Assembly: GCA_018873245.2 (NCBI GenBank) | Contig: JAEMBT020000005.1 | Coordinates: 8,418,001-8,482,000 of the forward strand | Direction: 5' to 3' | Length of the DNA: 64,000 bases | Source of the DNA: Archegozetes longisetosus | Lineage: Eukaryota > Arthropoda > Arachnida > Sarcoptiformes > Trhypochthoniidae | The notes under the pieces: model-generated | Seen by the model: the letters and a program-made list of their open reading frames with translations, nothing else | Database searches by the model: none | Told to the model about the DNA's origin: nothing | Program-made: the position numbers and the translations under genes | In this document: one piece after another, positions 51,034-64,000 of the stretch | How the letters are laid out: each line of letters starts with the position of its first letter | Position numbering within the stretch: the stretch's first letter is position 1

Positions 51034-53676
51034 GTAAGTGTGCAACTTTGCTATCCCTGTTAGGCCTCTGTTCAATCAAGTGCCACCAATAGGCTCTTTC
51101 TCTCTAACCTTAAGCTTATAACTGCTTATACTTTAAAAATTTATATTCATTTTTTCAGTTCAGCTTTCAGGTACTTTTCAGGTATTGGGGGACGAAACAG
51201 ATATGTAGCTGATAGGGCTTGTAGTTAGTGCTAGTCTGGTCGCGATCGCTTCCTGCTCTTTACATACCTCCAACTTTACTGAAATACCTCACCAGTGAAA
51301 AACTTTTTAATTACACATTCTTTTCTGAAAGGGGTCCTACCATTTGCAAATATCCCTTCGTATCTCTGATAACAACTTTAATCTTCTGTCTCGGTTTATC
51401 GGTTTATAAACAAAACCAAATTTCAGTTATTTAGCGTTATTTGTCTGAACGGTTCCCAAACAAATATGAAAAACAACTTATTGTCAGTTTCTATAATTTG
51501 AAAATGGCATTCACTCCTATTGGTGAACAGATTGTGATATTTAATTGTGTTTTTTCGGTTCATATCTATCTTGTGTTTGTTGTATTGTGAACAGTTTATC
51601 TATTTTTGTCTGCTTTATATCTCATGAGAGTATTGTTTAGCGACTTCCTCTCAGATGTAATATCTATTAAAGTTTTTCAGAGGAGTCCATCGTTATTACT
51701 GACTCTTTTGTTGTTTCGATCAAATGACTTGTTTTCATATTGTCTTATAAGTTATTACATAATTACAATGCTATCCTAACTATGTTATTATTATATGGTA
51801 TCACATCTTATCTTATCTAAAACACGGTTCCTATCGATTGGTGAGTTCTTTAAACTTTTTGTCTCTATTTTTTGTTATTAGCCTTTTGTTATTGTTAAAT
51901 AGAAAAATAAATAGCAAAAATGTGTGACTTGTAGAACAACATTCCTTATGCGTGTTAATTAAGCAAATAGTATGCCTGTCCTGTCAATTGTGCTAATTCT
52001 CACCAATATTTCTCTCTCTCTCTCCTCACCTGCAACTTATGTACAAACTATACAATAAGAATCAAATTGAACGACAAGTTGACGAATAAAGAAAATTTGA
52101 TTTATTTGTAATCAGTTTGGAATGTATTGAGTTAGGCTTCTCGGAATTATTTAGACTTACTTAACATCTGCCTTCAAGCTAACTCTGACTATGTCTCACA
52201 TGTTTTTCCCTATCCTCTACATTTTTCAATTATAATTTCTTTATTTCCTCTTAAATAGCAAACAAAAATAACAATTTCGTTGTAAGACTTTTAATCATGA
52301 ACTAATGATGTTAAGGAGTCTTTTTGTGTTTGATAAGTCAGTTGAAAATAATTTCTGTGAACTAAGACTTCTTCTGTTGCGTTAGTAATAAACTTAATTA
52401 TTTCTCCTGAATGTTCATCAGTTCGTAAATATTACTTTTAAATCAGGCTATTATTGAATGAATGCCAAAAAATAAAATCAAAGTAACTTACCATGAAGTA
52501 CACTAAATACCGTATAGCAAATGAACAGATGTTTTACTTTTATCAAACTAAGCTTAAATCTCGGACTCCCTTAATATGAAGCGCTTATCCCAATAACATA
52601 TTAAATAATTGTTTCGCTAGACTTAGAGCTTATGTTCACTTTGTCAGATGATTACCTTAAACAATAAAATACCTGAACTTTTCACTCGACACAAGTAAAT
52701 AGATTGGTAAAAATAGAAATTTAAGCCACGCATCACATACTGACACAGACATGCAATTGACGTAAATTAATAATCATAGAAAGTCAGTTTTGATATAAAT
52801 ATTGATTTCATTAGAATGTGATTACTATCGAAATGACTGCCAGTTTTCTAGCCTCGACTGTAGTTGAGTAATGAACTCAATTTCTAATCAATATTAACGT
52901 TTAGCTTATCATTTGTGCAATAAGTTACGCAATACTTTCATCCTAACACTACATAGAAGTTTCACTACTAATAGTAATAATGATAATAATATAACTGACA
53001 TAAGTATATCATATATAAGCCAGTTGTAAGCGTCATTAAAATTTACTTTTTTACGTTTCAGTTTCGAGTCTTGATAGAGGTTGCAGTACTAGTAGTAGAA
53101 AAGACCAAAAGACCAAACGACAAAAATAATAGGATATCACTAGTGCTTCCAATACTGAAACCGATACCATTTATGTGTTCCGATAATAAGAAAATGTTTG
53201 TTCAAGTTATCTATGAATGGAGGTTTCGGTCATATATATGTTTCGTACATACATTGACCGGTTTCAAAGGACTGCTTAAGAGCTAGAATGTAAGACACTT
53301 GGTTACACACTTCTTGGAATTTCATATTAGTTGGGTCTCAAGTTTCTAGCTTCAAACTAGGCATAAAGATAAACTTGAACATTGAGTTGAGAATTTTGAT
53401 TGCATCGCGTACGAGAATTAGTTTTGTGAGACACCAGTTCTGCTGATAGTCTGTGAGACACTTCTCTCAATCCAGTTCTCTTGATAGTCGCATAACAATA
53501 TTTCTATTTGTTCAGTACAAGTAAAGGGTGTCATAATATGATTACTATTGGTATGAGAGCTAGAAATTCAATGTTAAAAATTGATCTTTTTTGCAACTTG
53601 AGTAAGACTGAAACAACCTTTAGCAGTGATTAGTAAGTTGAGTAAATACAATCGAATTGTTTCGTTGTGCCCATGC

Positions 53677-53720
53677 CTTGTAACCATCTCTTGTAACCAT
53701 CTCTTGTAACCATCTCTTGT
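53677..53720 (+). repeat. 13-bp tandem repeat
   Basis: Three copies and a partial copy of CTTGTAACCATCT. Confidence 0.9.
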
Positions 53721-53914
53721 CTCATTTCTCTTCTTCTTAAATGAAAATTGCTCTCCAATTGCTCCCATTTTACTCAACTGTAAGCAATGGTGTGCATTAT
53801 TTTAGGGCGTTATTGGCGCTTCTCAGTGCTTCAGGGCTGGCATTAATGAACATTTTGCAGTGTTTTCACTCCAATAAATGGTGAGTTGTGTACTTAAGAC
53901 TTATATTGAGTTGA

Positions 53915-53948
53915 GATCGTGATCGTGATCGTGATCGTGATCGTGATC
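53915..53948 (+). repeat. (GATCGT)n hexamer repeat
   Basis: Between five and six uninterrupted GATCGT units. Confidence 0.93.
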
Positions 53949-55489
53949 AACAGACGCATTGAGCGTGAGCTAAAGCAATATTGCATCTGAGCTGGTTATC
54001 TCGAAATAGTAGCCATCGGTAGCTATCTTGAAGTGGTATTCAAATTTTGCAAAAACACTATTGAAGCACTTGTTTTAATTGCACAAAAAGAGAACACCAG
54101 ACAGCTATCGATTCATTTTCACAGATGTGTTTTGCTTTTTTCCTTCTGATCGAATCCCAGCCAGAAATACATTTTTCTGTCACAAGTTGTCGTTTTCTAG
54201 CCTTAAGTTGGCATTTGGCATACCTTTAGCTGAAGTAAAGTAGTATGCGATTGGACCAAAAATTGTTTAATACTCACCAGTGATCTCTGGCATAAATATG
54301 GTTTGGAAATGGTTTATTTGTTTCTTTTTCGTGTTATTCTCAAACATTAATTTGTTCGTACACTTGTGGCAGTTATTCTCTGAGAAAAGTTTTTCCATTT
54401 ATTCTCGATCAAAATCTTATCCATATATCAAATGATAGATCCATAGATCTTATTTTCTATACTCACAATTTTACTCTTATATATCAAAGTGTGTTTGAAA
54501 GGCTTTACGCAATTTTTGTTTTCTAATGATTTCATTGATAAAATGATACAATTGTTTGACTCAATTTTTATTGGATTGTTTGAATTTGATTTAAGAGCTA
54601 CATTTGCGACAAACAAAACGTATTTTAGTTGACTATTGTTTTGTTAATAGATAAAGATGCTAGGAAAAATTGAGAAAATAAGTTTAAACCTAAAAGCGAC
54701 ATTACGTAGAATTAACGTCACTAAAGCCCTTTTCTACGATCGGGTCTATTTAAGTAACATTTCAAACTCTACTTATTTAGCTCCCTTTTAGATTTGATTT
54801 CTCTTAAAACAAATATTTGTCACACAACATCATAAATTTTGCTCATTCGCTTCACAACAAATTATTAAAATTAGATGCTCTCGATATGATTAGGTTCAGT
54901 GATTTTAGTAATTCAAGTTGAGGACAACGTGACAAGCCTTCTATTGAGTGGCTTACTCTTACCATATCTCTTAGCAAAAGTTTTGCCAATAACATTGAAT
55001 TATTGATCTGGTGAACCTTTGTATTTGTGCCCATATCTGTCCATTGTACCAATCATTTTTTCATTTTGCTTCCACACAATATTATGTCTCTAATTGAAGT
55101 CTGAAAGATTGAAATTATAATTGCGTAAAATCAACATAATATATGCTTTTGAGGCACTGTTATTTATGCTTTTGTTCAGTTTTTGCTTTTATCACTAAAA
55201 ATAGGAAACAATCCATAGTTTTGGAGAGCTGTATATAAAAAAGTGCTGCAATAGCTCTTAATTATAAACGAATCCACTCATTCGTAGTCACTTTCGAATA
55301 ATTTCCTAATGTAACGAACATTAAATATTCAACTGAATAAGCATTTGAATAAATTTTTTAGCACATAAGCTCTCCTAACATTCGTGGAATATTTAAGTAA
55401 TTCAAATAAAAGTGATACGAATCATAATTTTAATAAGTAATTACACGAGACATCGAAGGATATAAGTCTAAAATGAATATGAATTAGTA

Positions 55490-55491
<2 letters not shown>

Positions 55492-55537
<46 letters not shown>
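55492..55537 (+). repeat. (TC)n microsatellite
   Basis: About 22 TC units. Confidence 0.94.
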
Positions 55538-55542
<5 letters not shown>

Positions 55543-57011
55543 CTTAATCTAAAAGTTGAACTATTTGCATGTTCAACTTTGTCCACATTTATTGCTTGAT
55601 GTTAGTACAGTCTCTCAAATTGTCTTATTCGGAATGTATGTTTGACATATCTGTATTCGGAATCTTCAAATGTTCATGAAATGATAGAGCGATCAAATAT
55701 TTGATTTGATTCGATTATTCATACAGCATGTTATATATAGAGTACGTTATATTGAGTATATTATATATATGGTGTGTTTAGTTATATACAGTATATTTAT
55801 GTACTATACGTAAAAACGCAAATCTCAAAAATTCTTTAGTCAAGGAATGTTCAATTGTTTGCTTCGCTTCTTTATACTTATTGATTGTTTATAGTAACAT
55901 CTCCTTTATTTCTACAACATTTTTACCTTGTCTTTAAGCACAGATATTTTAAAATTGATTGTTAGCACTCTGCTAAGCATAATCTTTTGGAATTGCATAT
56001 GATTGCGCAGCAAATCCAAGAATCAATTGAATTGCTTTCACAAAATGTAGTGCTTATATGAGGTGAATGAAAGGACAAAATTAATAGAAGTTACTCGCAA
56101 CACAAGTGCTGTTTACACAAAGTTTATATTAGAAATATTTAAAAACTAACATAAAGTTTTATATACTTGAATGAGAATAGTATTTCTATTGGACTCTGAG
56201 AGTAAATAAACTTTTGAGTGTAATAGTTATTTTGAAAGGAGGGAATACATCTGAAGTAAAGTGAAAGTTTGCGATACCCAATAACTTACTATAATGCCTA
56301 ATGTTTTCCCAAAATCTAAAAAATAACACAAACTCTTTCTATGAGCCTGTTTTCTAGTCTTTTAAATCGAAAGAGCGTGAAATACGAAAACACTGCAAAC
56401 ATTGCACTATAAAACGTAATCTATACTTATTTTGTGCATGGATTAAAGTGCAACTATGGGGAAATATGGGATGCATTCCATTGCTTTGTCTTTTTGTGTA
56501 ATGCACACTATCGTACAGAGTCAGTCAGTCAATGGCATTTTTCGAGTTAGCTTCACTTCAACTATAAAAACCAAGTCATTCAATACAACATCGAGTGAAA
56601 GACCAAAATGTCATTCAGACAAATATCACTTTACGTCGCTTTTTTACGTACTTACACTTTTCACAATCAATTATTTCTCAGCTAAAAATCATTAATTTTG
56701 AGCCATTTCACGTCCTTGAGACTTTTGGAAATTTAGCTGTTGCGAAATTGTAATATGATTTGGACTATACTCTAAATAATACGCTTATGTAAATTGAAAT
56801 TGTCTAGAGTTTGAGAAGGTTTTAGTAGAACATATTTTTCATAAGAGCTTAATGCATTATATGACTGGTACATTATTAGATATCTATTGAATAATGATAA
56901 GAAAATTTCACTAACGCTAATGTCTTAAAAAAGAAACAGCAATGATAAAAGTGTTATTATAGTATTAATATTTAATCCAGTTTGCTTTATTTTACGTAGT
57001 TAGCAAATGAC

Positions 57012-60000
57012 ATGTTGGGTCAACAGCAGCAACAATCATCATCAGTACACCATCAGCTACAACATCAGCTACAACCAAGTGTTTCACCAAATACATGTTT
57101 AACTTCATCATCTTCCCCATCATCTCAAGCCATGGCAAGTGAACACATGAGTTTGTATGAGTTGCGCGAATTGGCGACACGTCAACAGGAAAGAATCGAA
57201 ACGACTCAAAGATTAATTATGAACAGAGAGCAGAAACTTAAATACCTAAAACATGACACTCTATTAAACCATTCGATTAGTGAATACGACAAAAGTGTGC
57301 AGTGTCTCAAAGAATCAGTTTCTACTCAGGAAATCAAATTAAGACAACTAAGAGCTTTAAAAGGACAGGTCCAGAAGCAAAGGTGCACTAATTCCAATTT
57401 ATGTAAGTCTAAATTGATTATCTAATACTTGTTTAGCTATAATAGATTTAAATATTTTCGTTTCAATTAATTATGTCAGTGAAAGGCAAACTATATGTGA
57501 ATTTATATGTGAATTGAGTCAATTATTATAGAAAATAATTGGCGGATATGTGCAGACAAGACAAGGACATAAACTTTAATGTTTATCAATTGTATAGCTT
57601 CGCAAATTTCATGTCATGTAATGCAATTAAATTAGAAAGCCTTCGAGGGATAAAATTACTGCAAAACTATTTTATTCATATATCAAGTTAACTGAACTTA
57701 AGTTTAAAGTCACACTGTTTCTCGTTAACTTTTTGGTTCTCACTCTCACTTACCTTTGGCTTTCACTTTGACTCAGTTTTCACTTTGGTTTTCACTTTAG
57801 ACTTGACTTTAGTCAGGCGCTAATTACTTAGATGTGGGAGAATGTGAGACAATTTGAAAGTTATAATAGTATTTAATGGGAGTTACAGGTGACTATTAAG
57901 GATTATTTGGTGCGCTTTAGAAACTTCAGTTGGATTACTAGTGGAAGCATGCAACGTAACAATGAGAAAGAGAATGAGTATGATTTTTTGCCAACAGCAA
58001 ATATTTGCTAATGTCAAAAAACAGAATCTGCTCTAATATTTTTTATATATTTACTTAGTATTCTGTCTTATGATTCGTTTTATATTCTCTCAAGTGATCT
58101 ATCAGAATAACTTGTGCTACTTTCATAGACTCTTTAAATAGGCTTTTCTTGTTGCTCAGCATTAACTTATGATATATAATATAATAGTACATCATTTAAG
58201 TACGACCAAAGATACAACGTCAGACTTATGTAATCATAGCGTGCATTAGCTTAACTGTCATATAATTTTTACGCGCACACTACTAACTAACGTTCTATTC
58301 AGACTTTGGTTCTTTTCTATCCCTACTTTATTATACTTAAGATGTAGGTTTTTATGCGACAAAATGCTCGATTCAGGATATCATACATAAGAGAAATAAG
58401 ATGAGACGTCATTTAACCGAATGCTAGATTTTTATGTATACCCGAAGCGTGGCACCAAAATTGAATAGCTATAAAAGTACACGATTTCTCGAAATGTATT
58501 TTCGCGTTATCTGTCTCTTCAAAAATGTTCATTTATACTAAAATGAGTTCCGCAGCGTCTTAACGAGCCCTCATTGTTCTTCTGCATAACATACTATTTA
58601 GGCCCTTTCATAACATAACGTCTTAATTTGAATTAGTTTGCGCGATAAATACTTGATATTTTGAGTGAAAAACTAATGGGAAAGGATGTGTTCTGGATAT
58701 TGTCAGTGTAAGTATGACAAGGACTGAGCATTTAGCACAATCAACACTAATTGCGCCCTTACTCAATGACATTCCAGCCTCATTGATCTCTTATACCACA
58801 TAGTCACCCAAAATGATGATAAACTATCTTTATATCCAACAAGCGGTGAAATTCAGGAAAGAAAATATGTTAACTCTATCATTAATTATAGCACCGCTTA
58901 ATGACGTTTCTTTTCTTAAAACCATTTAAAAGTGGCAACGAATCAATGCAAAACTTCATATCTAACTTGGGCTTTGATTCATTATATGAAATTTAATTTG
59001 AGTTGAATTCTAAAGAATAATTGAAAGCATAAATGGGTACGAAGGAACATATGCAAGGGACGTGTGCAAGGGATATGTGTATGTTTTTCTCAATGATCAT
59101 GCATGGAATGCATATATGTTTAGTTTGACTTAAAATTACACTCTAATGCGACAAACAATGAAATCATTTGAATGCAACTCTATGTAATCAGCTTATAAAC
59201 GTATTCACGTAATATAACTTGACTTATAACAAAAATGTAACTTCGTTTATTCACTTCTTCAGGGCTTTTACATTACAGTTATAAATAATGATGTTCTTTT
59301 ATCCATATCTCGAGTGTATTTTCGTGCATAGTCCCAGTTCTGTTTCATATGTTTGGTACAATTTTTAAATATCAAAATATATGTGATTATGGTTGACTTA
59401 AAAAGCGAATAGACGAGATTATCATTTTCTAGTCCACACAAGTTTATGATGCAACTGTTGCAACCATTCTGGTGAAGGATAATATACTGAGCAAAATTAA
59501 TTTGCCCATTTCACTATAAATTCTTATAAATTAGTCTAATAAAAGGCGCTCTATTGTTATTTATGGAGCCATCAACTTAGTTCATGCAAATATGCTATAC
59601 ATCTGTTATATTTCTCCATCCCATCAAAAATGACACTCTCTTTCAGATGTTGAGCGTCAAAATTGAGCCCTATTTGCAATTGTTTCGAGTCACTAATTCA
59701 ATAATTTGACTTTAAAGTTGATTTTAGAATTTTTACATTATTAATATACTTGACTAAAGCATTAAAAGTGGAAACACATGCATTTGCGATTAAGTTTAGT
59801 TACACGTGAGCAGAAGTCAGACTCATTTCGGTAATGCGATTACTTTTAACGGTAATAGAGTTTGAGCTACACGTGAACAAAGATAGATTATGTTTCAGCT
59901 TAATGTCCCATTGAGTCAGATCTCGTTTATAATGTGGTTGATCGTTGATGAGACGAAATAATTTAGAAATATTTGACGCACTCCAGCAACTATTCACTTA

Positions 60001-63000
60001 ATTTTAATGTCCTTTTTTGCATTTGCAGGTTCTGAGCTCGAATCTATTCGTACCTTATTTAACGAGAAAGAGAAAGAGCTCTCTGTGGCACTCACTAAAG
60101 TTGATGCACTTACCCGACAATTGGAAGAGCTAAGAAAAGGAAATACTACTAATAGCTATCATATTAACGGTATTTCTAATGGCAAACATGCTATCGAATT
60201 GGAAAAGTTGAGACAAGAACTACTGGTAAGGAAACAAGTTTGAAGAAAAAAACTAATTAAACTGGAATAAAATTAATGAAGCGTTAACCAGTACTGTTAA
60301 CCTTTTTTCACATAAAAACTATTTTCATTCTCACCCCAAACACTTCCCCAATTTAGTTGGCTTTGAAAAGTTTAAAAATCTTACTTAAATCGCTTTTTTA
60401 CTCTATGTTTTCTCTTCTGAAAATGATTTTCCAAATATATCTCATATCTATGTGACTATATAGCAAAATAGTACTGAATAATATAGAATATTCTACCGAT
60501 ATTCTAAACCAGTTAACTTCTGCTTCCTTCTGCTTAACTTCTCTTTCGATGCTATATCTTGAGTCGAAGAATAGGATAAAAGACATTAAAAATTCGATAA
60601 ATTCAATTTCAAACTGATTGATTTTTTGCTTGATATCTTTTTACAGTTGTCTAACTTTAACAGAGGATTTTAGCGATAGTTTATAAATAGTTTTGCAATT
60701 TTTCATATGTAATCTTATATATGTTTTGAGAGATACTAATGAAAAAACCAAATTCAGTAATATTTGCCGAATTAACAAATTAGTTATGTAATAACGCTAT
60801 GATATTTTATCAAAAATATTTATTTATTCAAAAAACAGTTTCGTGATCTGTTTGCAAAATACTTTAATCAAATTCTTATGCGATAATGAAAACTTGATAA
60901 TAGAATGGTAGCACTTCTCATGAATATCGAAATAGAGCGTGAATCAAATTTGACGCATCCAATTAATAATAGAAAATAATAGAATAATACTTGCAATATA
61001 TTTGTGGAAATTGCGTAAAGTCAAATATGAGTAATGCAAAGTTGAAAAATGGTCTCAGCATAAAATCTATTGGATTTGCCACTTGACTGAATGCGAATCG
61101 GCTCTGAGCCAGATTTTGACTGAAAAGTAGTTTTTTTGGTTAATAGTATATTTTTTACTTCATTAAGCAATGAATGTTCAATTTTTTCATGTGGCCAACT
61201 CATATGAAAGTTTAATATTCGATAAATGACTTTCCTAATTGAAATGAATTTGCAAAAACTTGTAAGATTAATACAATTTGAGACAAATTTGATGGATGTT
61301 AGGTTTGATTGAATAATTGGACGAGTAATTCAGAGTTAGATTAAGTAATAAAAGTGATTTTGATTCAATTGCATAGCAGTTTATTAGGACTGGCGTAAGT
61401 TTAGGGTTAGATCTAAAGCAGTTTTTCTATTCAATTTGACAGTAAATGATTATGACCGCTAACAAAGATTGCATTTGATTCTCTCAAACGTTAGTATCGA
61501 ACCAAATTAAGTGAACAACAGAGCCAAGAGTTGATGCATAAAAAGGCTTTACTAACTGAGCGACAATCAGAGATGGTTTCGGTCGATAAGCGTATTAGCG
61601 AATTGCAGCAAAGATTAGCGCGAAAAAGACAGCTTAATCAACAATTATCATCTCAAATGCATTCGAACTTAAGTCGAGCGCATGGCGTAGGATTAGGTGC
61701 AAGTGGTCTGCATAGTAGCAACTCTATACTTAGAAGCTCTGTTGGTCATCCTGGTCATGGGCATAAGATAAGCGATATGCGACCTTTAAGTGCCAATATT
61801 GCTGCTGTCGAACCACTTCAAAGAGAACAAAATAGAATTAGTGAGGTATGAGTTATATGGTGTTGGACTCCAACTTATTGCTATAGCACGGAATAATGTG
61901 CCATTTGTTTCAGTGGTAAACTATATATATTTTTTCTTCTCCCTCCATAAGATTGATCAACACATTAATGCCAATAAAGACTTTATGGGTTGCAAACAAG
62001 ATCCTAAATATCAGACTTTGCCATATAATACCAAGTTTGGTGTTAGACAACATCAGCCACAGTATAAGATGTCAGCTGGCAATCACTTAAGTGTCTCAAC
62101 ATCAGAAAATGATAAGAATGATTATGAGTTGACAAATGATAAAATGAATAATGTTCACAATAATAACAACACAAACATAACTATGATTATAAATAATAAT
62201 AGTAATGCGAAACTCATCAACACTAAGAGCTCTTTCTTGGAAGAGAGACCGTCACCATCAGGAAGTAGTGGTTCATCAGATAGAGCTTCCATTCAGAACC
62301 ATAATGGAATCGTTCTTAAAATGCAACAAATGCAGAATAGTGTGAGTGGTGCTCATACACAAAACTATCATCACCAAAACCAGAAAATGATTGGAATGCC
62401 TTTAGTTGATAATGGAAATAATGTGAAACAATTGAAATCAATGAATTCACATAACAATACTAATAGCAACCAAAATCTACAGAATACAAACCAAAGTGTC
62501 AGTCAAACCAATTATAGTGTGCCAACAACTACAAGCCAAACACAGTCACAATTTACTAGTAATCAGTCGTCGAAAGTGCCACTAATTACTAAACCTAAAC
62601 CAACGTTACCACCGAAGCCATCAGTACCAGTGAAACCAATACCACCTCCACGCCAGACACCGGATCGTTCGTATAGTGCTCAAATTTATAGCGACCCAGT
62701 GGATAACGCAATCTCAATGTCAAGAATGAATGCTAACTTTGATAGAAAAGCATCTAATTTATTAACCAGTAGTAGTAATACACCATCCACTTCATCTATC
62801 AGTTATAGGCAAGTAATCCATTATCAATTATTTACGAATACCAACGTTCTATTCATAAAACCAAACTCTTTTCTCCCTAACACTAACTATTACTATTTTC
62901 ATTATTAGCAAATAATCCACGTCAAACTTTTTGTCAAAGACCATCTATAGAATGAGTTTTGCTTATTTTTACCCATATAGATATCTTTTTCATTATGAAT

Positions 63001-64000
63001 GAACGTATCTTTTCATACACCATTCGCTTTAATTAACCGTTTTATGAGAATTGATAAGAATTGATATCTACTTCTATCTATATAGACTTATAAACAAGTT
63101 TAATAAATGTTAAAGAGTTGTAAAGGTCACAAAACTCATTCGTTATGAATGTTAGAGGAAGACATTAAAGTAATTTACGAATCTTTTAAACCTTTTCACT
63201 TTACAAACACTTGACTTGTTGTATACTAGTATTAAAGCAAATACCGGTCACATGCAACTGGCCGGTCAAGTGAGCTGATTATCCTAAGAAATTGTTGATG
63301 CCCGCAAAATTGAGCGATTCATTTGAAAATCTGTATTGGTGATTTGCTAGTTTTACAAGAAAAATGCCCGTAGAGTCAAACTTATGTCACAGCAGTAAAA
63401 GTGAGTTAAGTTAGGCATCAATTTTTCATCGATATTCCTTAGCTGATATGGTAGCACGAGTTCTATTGCATGCTATCCATAATGTTATTTGAATTAGAGG
63501 TAACACTTTATAGAACTAAGCCGACGATATAAGTTTTATAGCAATTCAGTTGCATTAATGTTTTGTATGACATAGAAAGTGATATATAGATTTATAAGCT
63601 TTAGTTATGATTTTGTATCTCACTTGAAAAATTGGCTTTTGGTTGGTCTCAAGTTTTTCGCTGCAAAACTAATCTGCAAATGATTTACGATTTTGTATTG
63701 GAGTAAATCTCACAACTTATAACTGTTTCTTTTGCTATTAGGTTTCCACTTACATCTATGGGCATTCAAAGAGCATATAATGTTATCAACAGCAAGACTG
63801 GATTAATGGTTCAACAGCTGCCTCACCATTCCCAGCATCAGCAACAGCAGCAATTGATCCATCATTCCTATGAGGATAAAACGCCGTCTCATTTGAACCG
63901 AAACGCAGAGTCATTAAATCCATTATCAATTGTAAATGCAAATGAAACTACAGATGGTTCCCACTTGAATGGACAGTCTCTGATCGGCACTGATTTAACA
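57012..64000 (+). CDS. ASPP: ASPP-family p53-binding protein, 5' part
   Basis: Homologue of ASPP1/ASPP2 (PPP1R13), scaffolds that bind p53 family members and PP1 through C-terminal ankyrin repeats and an SH3 domain. Exons: 57012-57402, 60029-60225, 61495-61845, 61952-62808, and 63742 to the window edge; all phases agree, giving 685 codons so far. After a Gln/Ser-rich start comes the family coiled coil: SLYELRELATRQQERIE (47-63), EIKLRQLRALKGQV, ALTKVDALTRQLEELRKG and VDKRISELQQRLARKR, each matching ASPP1/2 in order. Exon 4 is Asn/Ser/Gln-rich and contains a Pro-rich block (KPTLPPKPSVPVKPIPPPR). The intron after 62808 begins GC (ATAG|GCAAGT); joining at the nearby GT instead gives a stop. The frame is open upstream to an acceptor at 56998-56999, so the true N-terminus may lie in an unseen exon. 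The ankyrin/SH3 part is beyond the window. Confidence 0.92.

Larger units (their letters stand above)
51040..56999. other. Spacer or 5' intron region of ASPP
   Basis: Holds the tandem repeats at 53677-53720 and 53915-53948 and the TC tract at 55492-55537. Short frames at 53071-53286 (+), 55052-54852 (-) and 56456-56695 (+, with a signal-peptide-like start) are unrecognised. I looked here for the N-terminal ubiquitin-like domain of ASPP1/2 and did not see it. Confidence 0.4.

Noticed and set aside
53574-53777. 67-codon minus-strand frame
   Set aside because: Part of it is the translation of the 13-bp tandem repeat; no other support.
54852-55052. Leu-rich minus-strand frame resembling a leucine-rich repeat
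   Set aside because: Only one vague repeat is visible and there is no splice or poly(A) support.
61790-61951. Reading the ASPP exon 4 frame through from 61790
   Set aside because: 61846-61951 is better explained as a short intron: donor GAG|GTATGA, strong pyrimidine tract and acceptor CATAAG|ATT, both phase 0.

Overview
This is an AT-rich animal nuclear window with spliceosomal introns, long intergenic DNA and many short microsatellites. It has no bacterial features: no operons, ribosome binding sites or CRISPR. The genes are metazoan families. Compact genes with long AT-rich spacers suggest an arthropod, perhaps a mite or other chelicerate, but that placement is inference; only 'animal' is certain. 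Splice sites were assigned by hand from consensus sites, reading phase and family conservation.

Layout. 0.3-0.6 kb (-): an unrecognised open exon with two poly(A) signals behind it. 0.8-1.9 kb (+): 1-Cys peroxiredoxin (PRDX6 type), two exons. 2.9-5.2 kb (-): LAPTM4-type lysosomal four-helix protein, three exons, tail-to-tail with the peroxiredoxin. 5.2-17.7 kb: gene-poor, with a Tc1/mariner-like MITE, repeats and weak exon candidates. 17.8-19.4 kb (-): TMEM200-like two-helix protein in one exon. 20.1-20.6 kb (-): an unrecognised two-exon gene for 65 residues. 22.0-22.2 kb: a pogo/Tigger-like MITE. 22.7-36.4 kb (-): FAM135 serine esterase, six exons, about 1108 residues. 36.5-57 kb: mostly non-coding, with several decayed coding relics, including a spliced minus-strand gene or pseudogene at 41.2-44.2 kb. 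57.0 kb to the end (+): five exons of an ASPP (p53-binding, PPP1R13) homologue; its ankyrin and SH3 part lies beyond the right edge.

The genes have unrelated cell-biological roles (redox, lysosomal membrane, lipase-like, p53/PP1 scaffold), so this is ordinary gene order and not a pathway cluster. The most unusual signal is splicing: three of about twelve reconstructed introns start with GC instead of GT, two in FAM135 and one in ASPP, and each is required by reading phase. Nothing in the window amounts to a convincing new system. The best undescribed items are the 65-residue gene, the GC-AG intron excess and the 41-44 kb relic.
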